Shown in pieces: positions 35,782-43,914 of a stretch of 64,000 nt of DNA. This stretch comes from Bacillota bacterium (GTDB taxonomy: Bacteria > Bacillota > Clostridia > Lachnospirales > Lachnospiraceae): contig JAEYJO010000066.1 of the NCBI GenBank assembly GCA_023408815.1, forward strand, positions 1 to 64,000. The letters run 5' to 3'. A program made the position numbers and the translations under genes. The first letter of the stretch is position 1, and every line of letters begins with the position of its first letter. The notes beneath the pieces were generated by a model, which saw only the letters and a program-made list of their open reading frames with translations, searched no databases and was not told where the DNA came from.

Positions 35782-36651
35782 ATGAGAGAGGCTCGAAGGA
35801 TAAAAGGAATGGCAATAAGGGCAGTGACGACAGTGATACTTCTTTTGCCGGGTATTTTCGTATGTATTCCTATCCTTTTATTGGTAACAGGATCAGTTAT
35901 GGGGAGTAATGAATTAAAGGATTATCTTTCGCCGGTTCTTTCGAATGGTACCGGATTTATTTCATGGAAGATTGTTCCTGACTATCCGACTTTTTCAAAT
36001 TACGCAAAACTGCTGTTTTTTACACCGCAGTTTTTTGTATTGTTCTGGAACTCGATGAAGTTGGTAACATTAATTTTAGCAGGCCAGCTGCTGGTGGGAG
36101 TGCCTGCCGCATGGGCGTTCGCGGTTTACAGGATAAAGGGGGCCAAGGTGCTTTTTGCACTTTACATCGTGCTGATGCTTCTGCCTTTTCAGGTAACGAT
36201 GCTGTCCAGCTATCTTGTGATGAACAGCTTTTCTCTTTTGGACACCCATATGGCAGTGATTTTGCCGGCAGTTTTTAGTACCTTTCCTATTTTTCTTACC
36301 TATGGAGGCTTCCGGACAATTCCAATAGAACTGTTAGAGGCGGCCAGAATGGACGGAGCAAGAGAGGAATACATTTTCTGGAAAATTGGTTTGCCGTTGG
36401 GAAAAGGCGGTATGTTTTCGGCCATGGTGTTAGGTTTTTTGGAGTATTGGAATATGATGGAACAGCCTATGGCTTTCCTGGAGGATAAGTCGCTTTGGCC
36501 GTTGTCTCTTTATTTGTCTGAAATCACGTGGGACTATGCGGGATATGCCTTCTTTGCGTCCTTATTGATGATGCTGCCGTCGGTGTTCGTATTTATGATA
36601 GGTCAGGATTATCTGGAACAAGGCATCGTTTATTCAGGGTTAAAAATGTAG
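35782..36651 (+). CDS. ABC importer permease, MalG/UgpE type
   Basis: A 289-residue permease with six membrane helices and the EAA loop EAARMDGAREEYIFWKIGLP. It starts 8 bases after the first permease. An MsmK-like shared ATPase elsewhere in the genome would be needed to energise the transporter. Confidence 0.87.
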   Translation: MREARRIKGMAIRAVTTVILLLPGIFVCIPILLLVTGSVMGSNELKDYLSPVLSNGTGFISWKIVPDYPTFSNYAKLLFFTPQFFVLFWNSMKLVTLILAGQLLVGVPAAWAFAVYRIKGAKVLFALYIVLMLLPFQVTMLSSYLVMNSFSLLDTHMAVILPAVFSTFPIFLTYGGFRTIPIELLEAARMDGAREEYIFWKIGLPLGKGGMFSAMVLGFLEYWNMMEQPMAFLEDKSLWPLSLYLSEITWDYAGYAFFASLLMMLPSVFVFMIGQDYLEQGIVYSGLKM

Positions 36652-36680
36652 GAAATATTTTGGACAGAGGTAGATGGAAT

Positions 36681-38312
36681 ATGTATGAAAAGAAAAGTCC
36701 GGTAAATTCGGCAGATACAAATTTACAAACCGGCGGTTATAAAAAATGGATGATTGCTTTTGCCATATTTCTAGTATTTATGTGGTTGTGTACCATGATA
36801 TCCAAAAGTGTCTATGCGTCAGGTCTGCCGGTGGTGCAGACCGACACGCCTGAAAAAAAGTATGTGGAGCATATTGTGGAGGCGGAAGGTATTACAGTAG
36901 AAGGCGGCAGGCAGGCGGTGACGGCGATCGAGGGATTGAGGATAGAGAACATTTTTGTACAAAAGGGAGACCGGATAGAAGAGGGAATGCCACTATTTCA
37001 AGTAGATACTGAGGATTTGGAGAAAATAATAAAAGAAAAAGAAACGGAAATAACTAAATTAAACTATCAGATTTCCGATTTACAGGCTAATCAGACCTTG
37101 CAGGAACAGAAACGCCAATTAGAGGAGCAGAGGGCAAGAGAGGACTACGTATCTGCGGACAGTAAAACCGGTACGGCAGTAGAGCGGGCAGAGGGGGACA
37201 AGAGCAAAGCGGAGGGCAGCCTGCAAAACCATTTGGAGAATCCTGTGAGCGTTACCTCCAACGAAGACAGGCAAAAGGCATGGGATGCATATAACGCATG
37301 GCTGAACAAGGAATATGAATTGCTCGATAAGATCACTGTGCAGGAAAGAATCGTAACGGATATGGAATCTACGGAAGGAACGAAAACAGAGGAAGAAAAG
37401 GCGGCGCTGGAAGAAGCAAAGACGCAGTTGAATAACTTGAAGGATGAGCTTACCGTTCACGAAAGAAACAAGGTGGCGGAGCCGAATTTCAGCGATGAGG
37501 ATAATGCCTATGAGAACTGGAAGAATCAGACGGAAAATCTTCAGGAAACGGCAGACGATACGGAGGATGTCAGAGAGGATGCCTATGTAGATAGAAACAA
37601 CGCATTAAAGCAGGAAGAAAGAGGAGTGGAGGATGCCCTTTTACCCAATCAGTCGGATTCCACGTTGTCCATTAATCGGCTGGAGTTGGCAGCCCTGCAG
37701 GAAGATCTTGATGGATATAAGCAGATTATGGAGCAGGGAGGAACGATTACCGCCCGGACAAGCGGATTTATTACGGATATTCCCATTATGGTAGGAGGCA
37801 GGACACCGGATACGGCGGCTCTTTTGCTCACGGATGATACGATTCCCTGTCGATTCAAAGTGACCTTGGAAATGGAACAGAAAAAGTATGTGGATCTGGG
37901 AGATGGAGCAGTGGTCAAGCTTGGAGGTAAGAACAGCCTGGAAGTGACGGTGGATTATCTTGAGGAAAGTGATGCAAGTCCGGGGAGCTATGATGTGTAT
38001 ATGAATCTTCCCGACAAAGCAGCAAGTCCGGGAGCTTCCGGAACCATGAGCGTAAGCGTGCAGGGAGAACTCCATGAACTGTGTATTCCGGTAGAAGCTT
38101 TGTATAAAGAAGAGGAAAGGTATTATGTTTTTGAGGTACAGGAAAAGGAAGGAATTCTGGGAGCGGAGTTGTATGCGGAAAAGGTGAGCGTGAAAGTAAC
38201 GGATCAGAATGACAGATTCGCGGCATTGGAGGAGGGGACGATCAATAAGGATAGTAAGGTTATTGTATCAGCTACGGAGGAATTAAAGAGAGGAGAAATT
38301 GTCAGGTATTAA
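36681..38312 (+). CDS. HlyD-like membrane-fusion/adaptor protein
   Basis: A 543-residue protein: cytoplasmic tail, one membrane helix (about 26-50), a lipoyl-type hairpin half (GLRIENIFVQKGDRIEEGMPLFQVD), a long Glu/Lys-rich coiled coil (about 110-320), then the return half and beta-barrel. Adaptors of this kind normally serve drug or peptide exporters, so finding one at the end of an import-type permease operon is unusual. ATG 36681 follows AGAGG at 36666-36670. Confidence 0.8.
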   Translation: MYEKKSPVNSADTNLQTGGYKKWMIAFAIFLVFMWLCTMISKSVYASGLPVVQTDTPEKKYVEHIVEAEGITVEGGRQAVTAIEGLRIENIFVQKGDRIEEGMPLFQVDTEDLEKIIKEKETEITKLNYQISDLQANQTLQEQKRQLEEQRAREDYVSADSKTGTAVERAEGDKSKAEGSLQNHLENPVSVTSNEDRQKAWDAYNAWLNKEYELLDKITVQERIVTDMESTEGTKTEEEKAALEEAKTQLNNLKDELTVHERNKVAEPNFSDEDNAYENWKNQTENLQETADDTEDVREDAYVDRNNALKQEERGVEDALLPNQSDSTLSINRLELAALQEDLDGYKQIMEQGGTITARTSGFITDIPIMVGGRTPDTAALLLTDDTIPCRFKVTLEMEQKKYVDLGDGAVVKLGGKNSLEVTVDYLEESDASPGSYDVYMNLPDKAASPGASGTMSVSVQGELHELCIPVEALYKEEERYYVFEVQEKEGILGAELYAEKVSVKVTDQNDRFAALEEGTINKDSKVIVSATEELKRGEIVRY

Positions 38313-38337
38313 TGTTCACAGTTTGGACACAATTTAC

Positions 38338-38368
38338 AAACAATACTTAAATAAATGGCAGATATAAT
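38338..38368 (+). promoter_or_regulatory. AAACAATAC site and TATAAT (-10), 16 bp apart
   Basis: AAACAATAC at 38338-38346 and TATAAT at 38363-38368. A weaker half-site (6 of 9) lies 11 bases upstream at 38327. The same site and spacing occur at 41929-41959, which suggests control by the OmpR-type regulator encoded at 39407. Confidence 0.6.
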
Positions 38369-38412
38369 TGTGGCTATAAAAAACATTTACTTTTATGAGG
38401 AGCAGTCCATAA

Positions 38413-39387
38413 ATGAGAGGAAGGAATCGAAAGAGGAAATTTGACTTTTCAGAATTGAAAATATTAAAAGTACCGGAGGTACTGCATGTATGGAAAAGGC
38501 TGAAAATACCAAGTTTAAGCTTGGGTAAAAAGATTTTGTGCTATACACTGGCGATTATATTTGTCATACTGTCCTTAGCAGATGTGATTTATGGGCTGTT
38601 TCCCTTTGCGGTCAGGATCATTATCGATACTGCCGCTGCGATTATATTCTTTGGGGCTTGTTATTATCTGATACGGGATATTAATTACGGGATCAAGGAG
38701 AAATTAAAGCCTGCGATTTATGAGAATCCGTTTATGAATCGGGTTTTCAGCGATTATAAGTATCGGACTGTGCTTCTTGCCGTTCCCGGATTGGGAATCA
38801 ATATGGTTTTTGCGATTTTTAATGGCATCGTGGGAATTGTCAGCAGATCTCCCTGGTTCGGTTCTATGGCGGCTTATTATATTGTGCTGAGCGTTATGAG
38901 GTATAGTGCGATATGGTATGCGAAGAAAGCAGCCGGGCTGGAAGAAGTTGGGGAACGCAGGAGCAGAGAGATTACTATCTATCATAGGTGCGGTATCTCA
39001 TTTATTATGATGACGATCGCGCTGGGAGGCACCGTGATGCTGATGGTGCTGAAAGGGCAGGGGAAGAGCTATCCGGGGTTTTTGATTTTTGCTGTTGCGG
39101 CGTATACTTTTTATAAAATTATTCTTTCCGTCTGGAATGTGCTGAAGGCCGGAAGAATGAAGCAGATGCTGCTGACGGCCATTCGGGATATTGGCTTTGC
39201 GGACGCTCTCGTATCCATTCTATCCTTACAGACAGCCATGTTTGCTTCGTTTGGAGGGGATAATGAATTTATCAGGCCTATGAACGCAGCCACGGGGACT
39301 GTGGTATGTCTGATGATTCTTATCATGGGAATTCGTATGATTCGTATGGCGGCGAAGGAGAAGAAAACGGAAGTTTACAGACTGTGA
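38413..39387 (+). CDS. multi-helix membrane protein of unknown function
   Basis: A 324-residue protein with a basic ~40-residue front and about seven to eight membrane helices; no enzyme motif recognised. AGGAGC lies upstream of the ATG. It leads the operon that contains the second two-component system, 19 bases before the regulator, so it may act as co-sensor or as target. Confidence 0.75.
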   Translation: MRGRNRKRKFDFSELKILKVPEVLHVWKRLKIPSLSLGKKILCYTLAIIFVILSLADVIYGLFPFAVRIIIDTAAAIIFFGACYYLIRDINYGIKEKLKPAIYENPFMNRVFSDYKYRTVLLAVPGLGINMVFAIFNGIVGIVSRSPWFGSMAAYYIVLSVMRYSAIWYAKKAAGLEEVGERRSREITIYHRCGISFIMMTIALGGTVMLMVLKGQGKSYPGFLIFAVAAYTFYKIILSVWNVLKAGRMKQMLLTAIRDIGFADALVSILSLQTAMFASFGGDNEFIRPMNAATGTVVCLMILIMGIRMIRMAAKEKKTEVYRL

Positions 39388-39406
39388 GAAAGAGAGGGAT
39401 ATTGCT

Positions 39407-40078
39407 ATGATAAATATACTCGTTGTGGAGGACGATGAAAAACTGAACAAGGTCGTCTGCACCTATTTGAATGACAGTGGTTTTCATGCCAAAGGTTGTC
39501 TGGGGCCGGAGGCGGCGTATGATGAAATGTATAACAATATGTATGAACTGATTGTTTCGGATATCATGATGCCCAGAATCGATGGCTTCGAGTTCGCGAG
39601 AACGGTAAGGCAGGTGAATCGGAGTATCCCGATTTTATTCATATCGGCGAAAGACGATCTTTCTTCCAAGCAAAGAGGGTTTCAGCTTGGAATAGATGAT
39701 TACATGGTAAAGCCTATCGAGCTGGACGAGCTGCTCCTGCGGGTCAGGGCTCTTCTGCGCCGGGCTAACATCGAGATGGAGAGGAAGCTGAAGGTAGGCA
39801 ATCTGGAGTTGGATGCGGATGCTGTCAGTGCGACGGTGGACGGGGAGGAAATCAGCCTGACCACGAGGGAATTCAATATCATATACAAGCTTTTATCCTA
39901 CCCGAAAAAGACTTTTTCAAGAGCACAGCTTATGGACGAATTCTGGGGCGTAGATACGGAAACGAGCCTGCGCGCGGTGGATGTTTATGTGACGAAGCTT
40001 CGGGATAAGCTGTCGGAATGCGACGGCTTTCAAATCGTAACGGTAAGAGGTCTGGGATATAAGGCGGTGCTGCTATGA
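39407..40078 (+). CDS. OmpR-family response regulator
   Basis: A 223-residue regulator with acidic pocket EDD at 8-10, phospho-acceptor Asp52 (IVSDIMMP) and Lys in MVKPIE, followed by a winged helix with LTTREFNIIYKLLSYP and VRGLGYKA. Its stop overlaps the kinase start (ATGA). AAACARTAC sites before 38413 and 42017 are its likely targets. Confidence 0.93.
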   Translation: MINILVVEDDEKLNKVVCTYLNDSGFHAKGCLGPEAAYDEMYNNMYELIVSDIMMPRIDGFEFARTVRQVNRSIPILFISAKDDLSSKQRGFQLGIDDYMVKPIELDELLLRVRALLRRANIEMERKLKVGNLELDADAVSATVDGEEISLTTREFNIIYKLLSYPKKTFSRAQLMDEFWGVDTETSLRAVDVYVTKLRDKLSECDGFQIVTVRGLGYKAVLL

Positions 40079-41181
40079 GCGGAACAAAAAAGGCGGAATA
40101 CCGGTTAAGGAAAAAAAGAGGACGGTTCTCCATTTTCCTCTTAATTTTCTTGGTGCTGGTAGTTATGACGACGATACAATCTCTTATCTTAGGAGAATAT
40201 ATCGATTATACGGCCATCAGTTTTTCACGGGTCATGTTCATGCACAGCTATTGGGTGTTTGCCGCGACAGTGTTTACGCTGCTTATCAACTACTATAACA
40301 AACGATATTATGAAAAACCGGTAAAGATTCTGGCGGACGGCACGAAAAAAGTGGCAGGAGGAGATTTCTCCGTATTTTTAAAGCCGCTGCACAGGCCTGA
40401 CAGACTGGATTATGTGGACGTCATGTTTTTGGACTTCAATAAAATGGTTGAGGAGCTGGGAAGCATCGAGACGTTAAAGACAGATTTCGTTTCCAACGTT
40501 TCCCACGAGATGAAGATACCTATTTCCATCATTAAAAATTATGCGGAAATGCTGCAAAAAGAAAGCTTATCGGAGGAGAAGCGTGCGGAGTATGCGGTTA
40601 CGATTGAGGAGGCCGCAACGAGGCTATCGGATCTGGTGAGCAATATATTGAAATTAAACAAACTGGAAAATCAAAGGATTGCGCCGGAAATGGAAATTTA
40701 TGACGTGTGCAGGCAGCTTTGTGAGTGTGCTATACGTTTTGAGGATTTGTGGGAAGAGAAGGGAATTGATCTGGAGGTGGATATAGAGGACAGAGCCATG
40801 ATAAATGCCGACGCTAACCTTATGGAACTTGTTTGGAACAATCTGCTTTCCAATGCCATCAAGTTCACGGATGCCGGAGGAAGGGTCACGATCTGTCAGG
40901 CATCGACAGAAGACAGCATTACGGTATCCATATCCGATACCGGATGCGGCATGAACCATGAAAGCATGAACCATATTTTCGATAAGTTTTACCAAGGCGA
41001 CACTTCCCATTCCATGGAAGGAAACGGACTGGGACTGGCGTTGGTGCAGAGGGTTCTGCATCTCATGGATGGCGATATCCATGTATTCAGCGAGGAAGGG
41101 AAGGGAAGCACCTTTACCGTGACTATGCCCGCGGCAGAGGGAGTTGACGGCATGGGGGAAAGGCAGAATAGCTATGAGTGA
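40075..41181 (+). CDS. sensor histidine kinase (HisKA type)
   Basis: A 368-residue kinase with two membrane helices (about 20-40 and 55-75), only ~15 residues outside, then HAMP, HisKA (VSNVSHEMKIPISIIKNYAEML) and ATPase (NNLLSNAIKFT, DTGCGM, GNGLGLAL). So short an outer loop points to membrane-level or partner-mediated sensing, as in BceS/VanS-like envelope-stress kinases. Cognate to the preceding regulator. Confidence 0.92.
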   Translation: MSGTKKAEYRLRKKRGRFSIFLLIFLVLVVMTTIQSLILGEYIDYTAISFSRVMFMHSYWVFAATVFTLLINYYNKRYYEKPVKILADGTKKVAGGDFSVFLKPLHRPDRLDYVDVMFLDFNKMVEELGSIETLKTDFVSNVSHEMKIPISIIKNYAEMLQKESLSEEKRAEYAVTIEEAATRLSDLVSNILKLNKLENQRIAPEMEIYDVCRQLCECAIRFEDLWEEKGIDLEVDIEDRAMINADANLMELVWNNLLSNAIKFTDAGGRVTICQASTEDSITVSISDTGCGMNHESMNHIFDKFYQGDTSHSMEGNGLGLALVQRVLHLMDGDIHVFSEEGKGSTFTVTMPAAEGVDGMGERQNSYE

Positions 41182-41743
41182 GATGGATAAACAGAATAAG
41201 GAATTTGTAGGATATGAATATATGGAGATATCCGCGGATATATCGAAGACCTCCTTCTTAATCGACGGATATGAGAACTTCGGCTGGGAAATCGATAGCA
41301 ACAGAAGCGAGAACATTCTTAACGGCAATAGTCATGCCGGTTATCATCCGAACCAGAATAAGGTAACGCTGCATCTGAAGCGGAACCGGAAGATAATGAA
41401 TAAAATGGAACTGACCAGGCTTCAAAGAAACTTCGAGGCCTGCGTCAGTGATATCGAGGAGCTGGAAAGGTCAAAGGGTACTTTGGCGATGATTTTTGCG
41501 TTGACGGTAGGAATTATTGGTACGGCATTTATGGCAGGCGCGGTATTTGCGGTAACAGCACAGCCGCCTAGGATCATCCTCTGTATCCTGCTTGCGGTAC
41601 CAGCGTTCACGGGCTGGCTTCTTCCGGTATTTCTTTACAAGAGACTGGTGGAAAAGCGGTCGAAGGCAGTAAATCCTTTGATTGAAAAAAAGTTTGATGA
41701 GATTTATGAGATCTGTGAAAAGGGAAGTAAGCTGCTGATTTGA
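41174..41743 (+). CDS. small two-helix membrane protein, paralogue A
   Basis: A 189-residue protein with two membrane helices (about 103-155) after a soluble front. It shares KRNRKIMNKMELTRLQRNFEAC and the GIIGTAFMAGAVFAVT helix with the protein at 43130-43645. It overlaps the kinase stop by 8 bases. Function unknown; the gene pair brackets the epimerase gene. Confidence 0.8.
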   Translation: MSEMDKQNKEFVGYEYMEISADISKTSFLIDGYENFGWEIDSNRSENILNGNSHAGYHPNQNKVTLHLKRNRKIMNKMELTRLQRNFEACVSDIEELERSKGTLAMIFALTVGIIGTAFMAGAVFAVTAQPPRIILCILLAVPAFTGWLLPVFLYKRLVEKRSKAVNPLIEKKFDEIYEICEKGSKLLI

Positions 41744-41917
41744 GTCTGGAGGAGAAACTTTTGGTCAATAGCTTGAAATAAAAGTAATCGAAACCAAAAT
41801 AGAATAGCGAATAAAAGAAGCAAGTACGAGAGAATAGGCCGCTGCAAATAGTATAATTTATGCTATTTGCAGCGGTCTATATATTTTGGTCAAAATAGTT
41901 TGCTTTTAATAAAACAG

Positions 41918-41965
41918 AAACAATACACAAACAGTACCAAAACATTAGGTGCCTATAATGCACCT
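41918..41965 (+). promoter_or_regulatory. promoter with AAACARTAC repeats and a dyad over the -10 box
   Basis: AAACAATAC (41918-41926) and AAACAGTAC (41929-41937) are direct repeats with an 11-bp period, 16 bp before TATAAT (41954-41959). The -10 box also sits in the centre of an inverted repeat AGGTGC-N7-GCACCT (41947-41965), a possible second operator. Confidence 0.65.
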
Positions 41966-42016
41966 ATAAAGCAAAAAAACATGATAAACAAAAATTTATA
42001 AACAAGGAGAAATAAG

Positions 42017-43066
42017 ATGAATAAGAAAATTTACTTAGTGACAGGCGCAGCAGGGCTGTTAGGAAGCAATATTACAAAGCAGCAGCTGGAGAAGGGAGAA
42101 AAGGTTAGGGCGTTCGTGCTGAAAGGCGACCCGGCGGCAAAGCATATACCCAAGGGTGTGGAAATCGTATACGGCGATGTGACGGATATGGAGTCCCTTA
42201 AGGTCTTTTTCAATGTGGAGGAGGGAAAGGATATCATTGTCATCCACAGCGCCAGTATTGTGACCGTGGCGGACGGTTATAGCGAGAAGGTTTATCAGGT
42301 CAACGTGAACGGGACCAGGAACATCTTGAATATGTGTGTGAAAAACAAGGTGAAGAAGTTAGTGTATATCAGCTCCACCAGCGCCATTCCGGAGCTGCCG
42401 CAAGGCAGGACCATTTCGGAGGTAAGCAGTTTTTCACCGGATAAAGTCATCGGATTCTATGGTAAGACGAAGGCAGAGGCAACGCAGTCCGTACTGGATG
42501 CCGTAAAGAAATACGATCTGGATGCCTCCATAGTATTTCCCAGCGGTATCTGCGGGCCTAACGATTTTGCAAACGGACCGGTAAGTTCGTTCATTATAGA
42601 ATATGTAAGCGGTAAGATGCCCGCGGGTATCGAAGGTTATTTTAATTCCGTGGATGTGAGGGATCTGGCTGAGGGCTGTATTGCCTGCACCGAAAAAGGC
42701 AGAAAGGGAGAGGGTTATATTATGGCAAACCAGTTAGTGACCATAAGGGAAATGTTCAACCTGTTATCCGGCATTACAGGCTGTAAAAATGTAAAAACTA
42801 TCATACCTATCAAAGCGGCGAAGTTATTGGGTAAGGTTGGGGATTTTATGGCAAAGGCAAAAGGAAAGCCCGGAAAGCTGACTTCCTTTGCCGTGTATAA
42901 TCTGGCACGCAACAATGATTTCTCCTATGAAAAGGCAGAGAAGGAGCTGGGTTATAAGGTGCGTCCTTTTAAGGAGACAATAAAGGATGAGCTGCTGTGG
43001 ATGAAGAGTGAGGGCTTGTTAAGCTGGGGCGGTGGCGCACAAGGCTATGCAAAGCAGCCTGTTTAA
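42017..43066 (+). CDS. NAD(P)-dependent epimerase/dehydratase-type (extended SDR) protein
   Basis: A 349-residue extended SDR. Cofactor motif GAAGLLG near residues 10-16, catalytic Ser in YISSTSA and YGKTK (Tyr-x3-Lys). This class covers sugar-nucleotide epimerases, dihydroflavonol-reductase-like and 3-beta-hydroxysteroid-type enzymes; the sequence does not separate them. AAGGAG precedes the ATG. Its promoter matches the target pattern of the regulator at 39407. Confidence 0.87.
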   Translation: MNKKIYLVTGAAGLLGSNITKQQLEKGEKVRAFVLKGDPAAKHIPKGVEIVYGDVTDMESLKVFFNVEEGKDIIVIHSASIVTVADGYSEKVYQVNVNGTRNILNMCVKNKVKKLVYISSTSAIPELPQGRTISEVSSFSPDKVIGFYGKTKAEATQSVLDAVKKYDLDASIVFPSGICGPNDFANGPVSSFIIEYVSGKMPAGIEGYFNSVDVRDLAEGCIACTEKGRKGEGYIMANQLVTIREMFNLLSGITGCKNVKTIIPIKAAKLLGKVGDFMAKAKGKPGKLTSFAVYNLARNNDFSYEKAEKELGYKVRPFKETIKDELLWMKSEGLLSWGGGAQGYAKQPV

Positions 43067-43103
43067 TTTGAATAAAGTAAGTTTATTGGAAAGGAGAATG
43101 ACT

Positions 43104-43133
43104 ATGAGTGAAGAAGGAATGAAGAAGGAATGA
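43104..43133 (+). CDS. 9-codon leader frame created by an 11-bp duplication
   Basis: ATG 43104 has an ideal AAGGAG (43091-43096) but meets TGA at 43131-43133. The stop overlaps the ATG of the next frame (ATGA at 43130). Without the 11-bp tandem copy the two frames would be one protein starting MSEEGMKKDF, as in the paralogue, which starts MSEM. Translation may pass on by coupling. Confidence 0.5.
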   Translation: MSEEGMKKE

Positions 43134-43138
43134 AGAAG
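43117..43138 (+). repeat. perfect 11-bp tandem duplication in a gene start
   Basis: GAATGAAGAAG twice (43117-43127, 43128-43138). It shifts the reading frame of paralogue B after codon 8. Confidence 0.85.
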
Positions 43139-43645
43139 GATTTTGTTGGGTTTGAGTATCGTGAAGTGAAGGTAAAGAAGAAAATGATGAATTTATATGA
43201 AGATCATTATACGTGCTTTGGATGGATAGAAGAGGGAATCAGCGAGCCTATCGATAAAGTGGATTACATTATCCTGAAATTCAAGAGAGACAGAAAGATT
43301 CGTAATAAGGCTGAACTGACGCGACTTCAGAGACAGTTTGAGGCTTGTGCCAACGATATTGCGGCATTGGAGCAGTCGAAAGGGATAAAGGCTTCTGCGG
43401 CGGCGTATGTAATAGGTGTGATAGGAACGGCTTTTATGGCGGGTTCAGTGTTTGCGGTGACAGGAGGAAAGGTACCTTTGAGTATTCTCTTAGCGGTTCC
43501 GGCATTTTGGGGCTGGGTAGTTTCTTATCCGGTGTTCCGGGAGATAAAGAGTAAGAAGACAGAGGAAGTAACACCCTTAATCGACAGAAAATACGATGAG
43601 CTTTATACCGTGTGCGAAAAAGCGAGTACATTAATTTATCAATAA
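43130..43645 (+). CDS. small two-helix membrane protein, paralogue B
   Basis: A 171-residue paralogue of the protein at 41174-41743 (KRDRKIRNKAELTRLQRQFEAC; VIGTAFMAGSVFAVT), with two membrane helices near 85-135. The natural start is probably 43104, but an 11-bp duplication puts it out of frame, so translation must restart at ATG 43130. Function unknown. Confidence 0.78.
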   Translation: MKKDFVGFEYREVKVKKKMMNLYEDHYTCFGWIEEGISEPIDKVDYIILKFKRDRKIRNKAELTRLQRQFEACANDIAALEQSKGIKASAAAYVIGVIGTAFMAGSVFAVTGGKVPLSILLAVPAFWGWVVSYPVFREIKSKKTEEVTPLIDRKYDELYTVCEKASTLIYQ

Positions 43646-43676
43646 AAAATAAAACAACTTGGAAGGAGAATTCGTT

Positions 43677-43874
43677 ATGAGTGAATACAGATTAAAAGTC
43701 GGAAAGACAGCTGAGAATGTTACAAAAACTTACCAAAAGGTAGAAGATGCGTTTGTCGGCGGCTACAAAAAAATTGAGAATACCGTAGTCGGCGGCTACA
43801 AAAAGGTAGAAGAAAAATTTGTAGATACTTTTTTAGAAGAAGTGGAAGACGCAGAAAATACAGAAGAACAGTAA
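43677..43874 (+). CDS. 65-residue protein made of 11-residue amphipathic repeats
   Basis: The core is three units of 11: YQKVEDAFVGG, YKKIENTVVGG, YKKVEEKFVDT. Hydrophobic residues recur at fixed places, the pattern of 11/3 amphipathic helices that lie flat on membranes or lipid droplets (synuclein, LEA and apolipoprotein style). AAGGAG precedes ATG 43677. It sits between the membrane paralogue and the radical-SAM gene. Function unknown; membrane-surface binding is inferred from the repeat alone. Confidence 0.75.
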   Translation: MSEYRLKVGKTAENVTKTYQKVEDAFVGGYKKIENTVVGGYKKVEEKFVDTFLEEVEDAENTEEQ

Positions 43875-43914
43875 AAATGAATGAGTAAACAAAAGAAAGA
43901 TGAGGACTAAAGAT

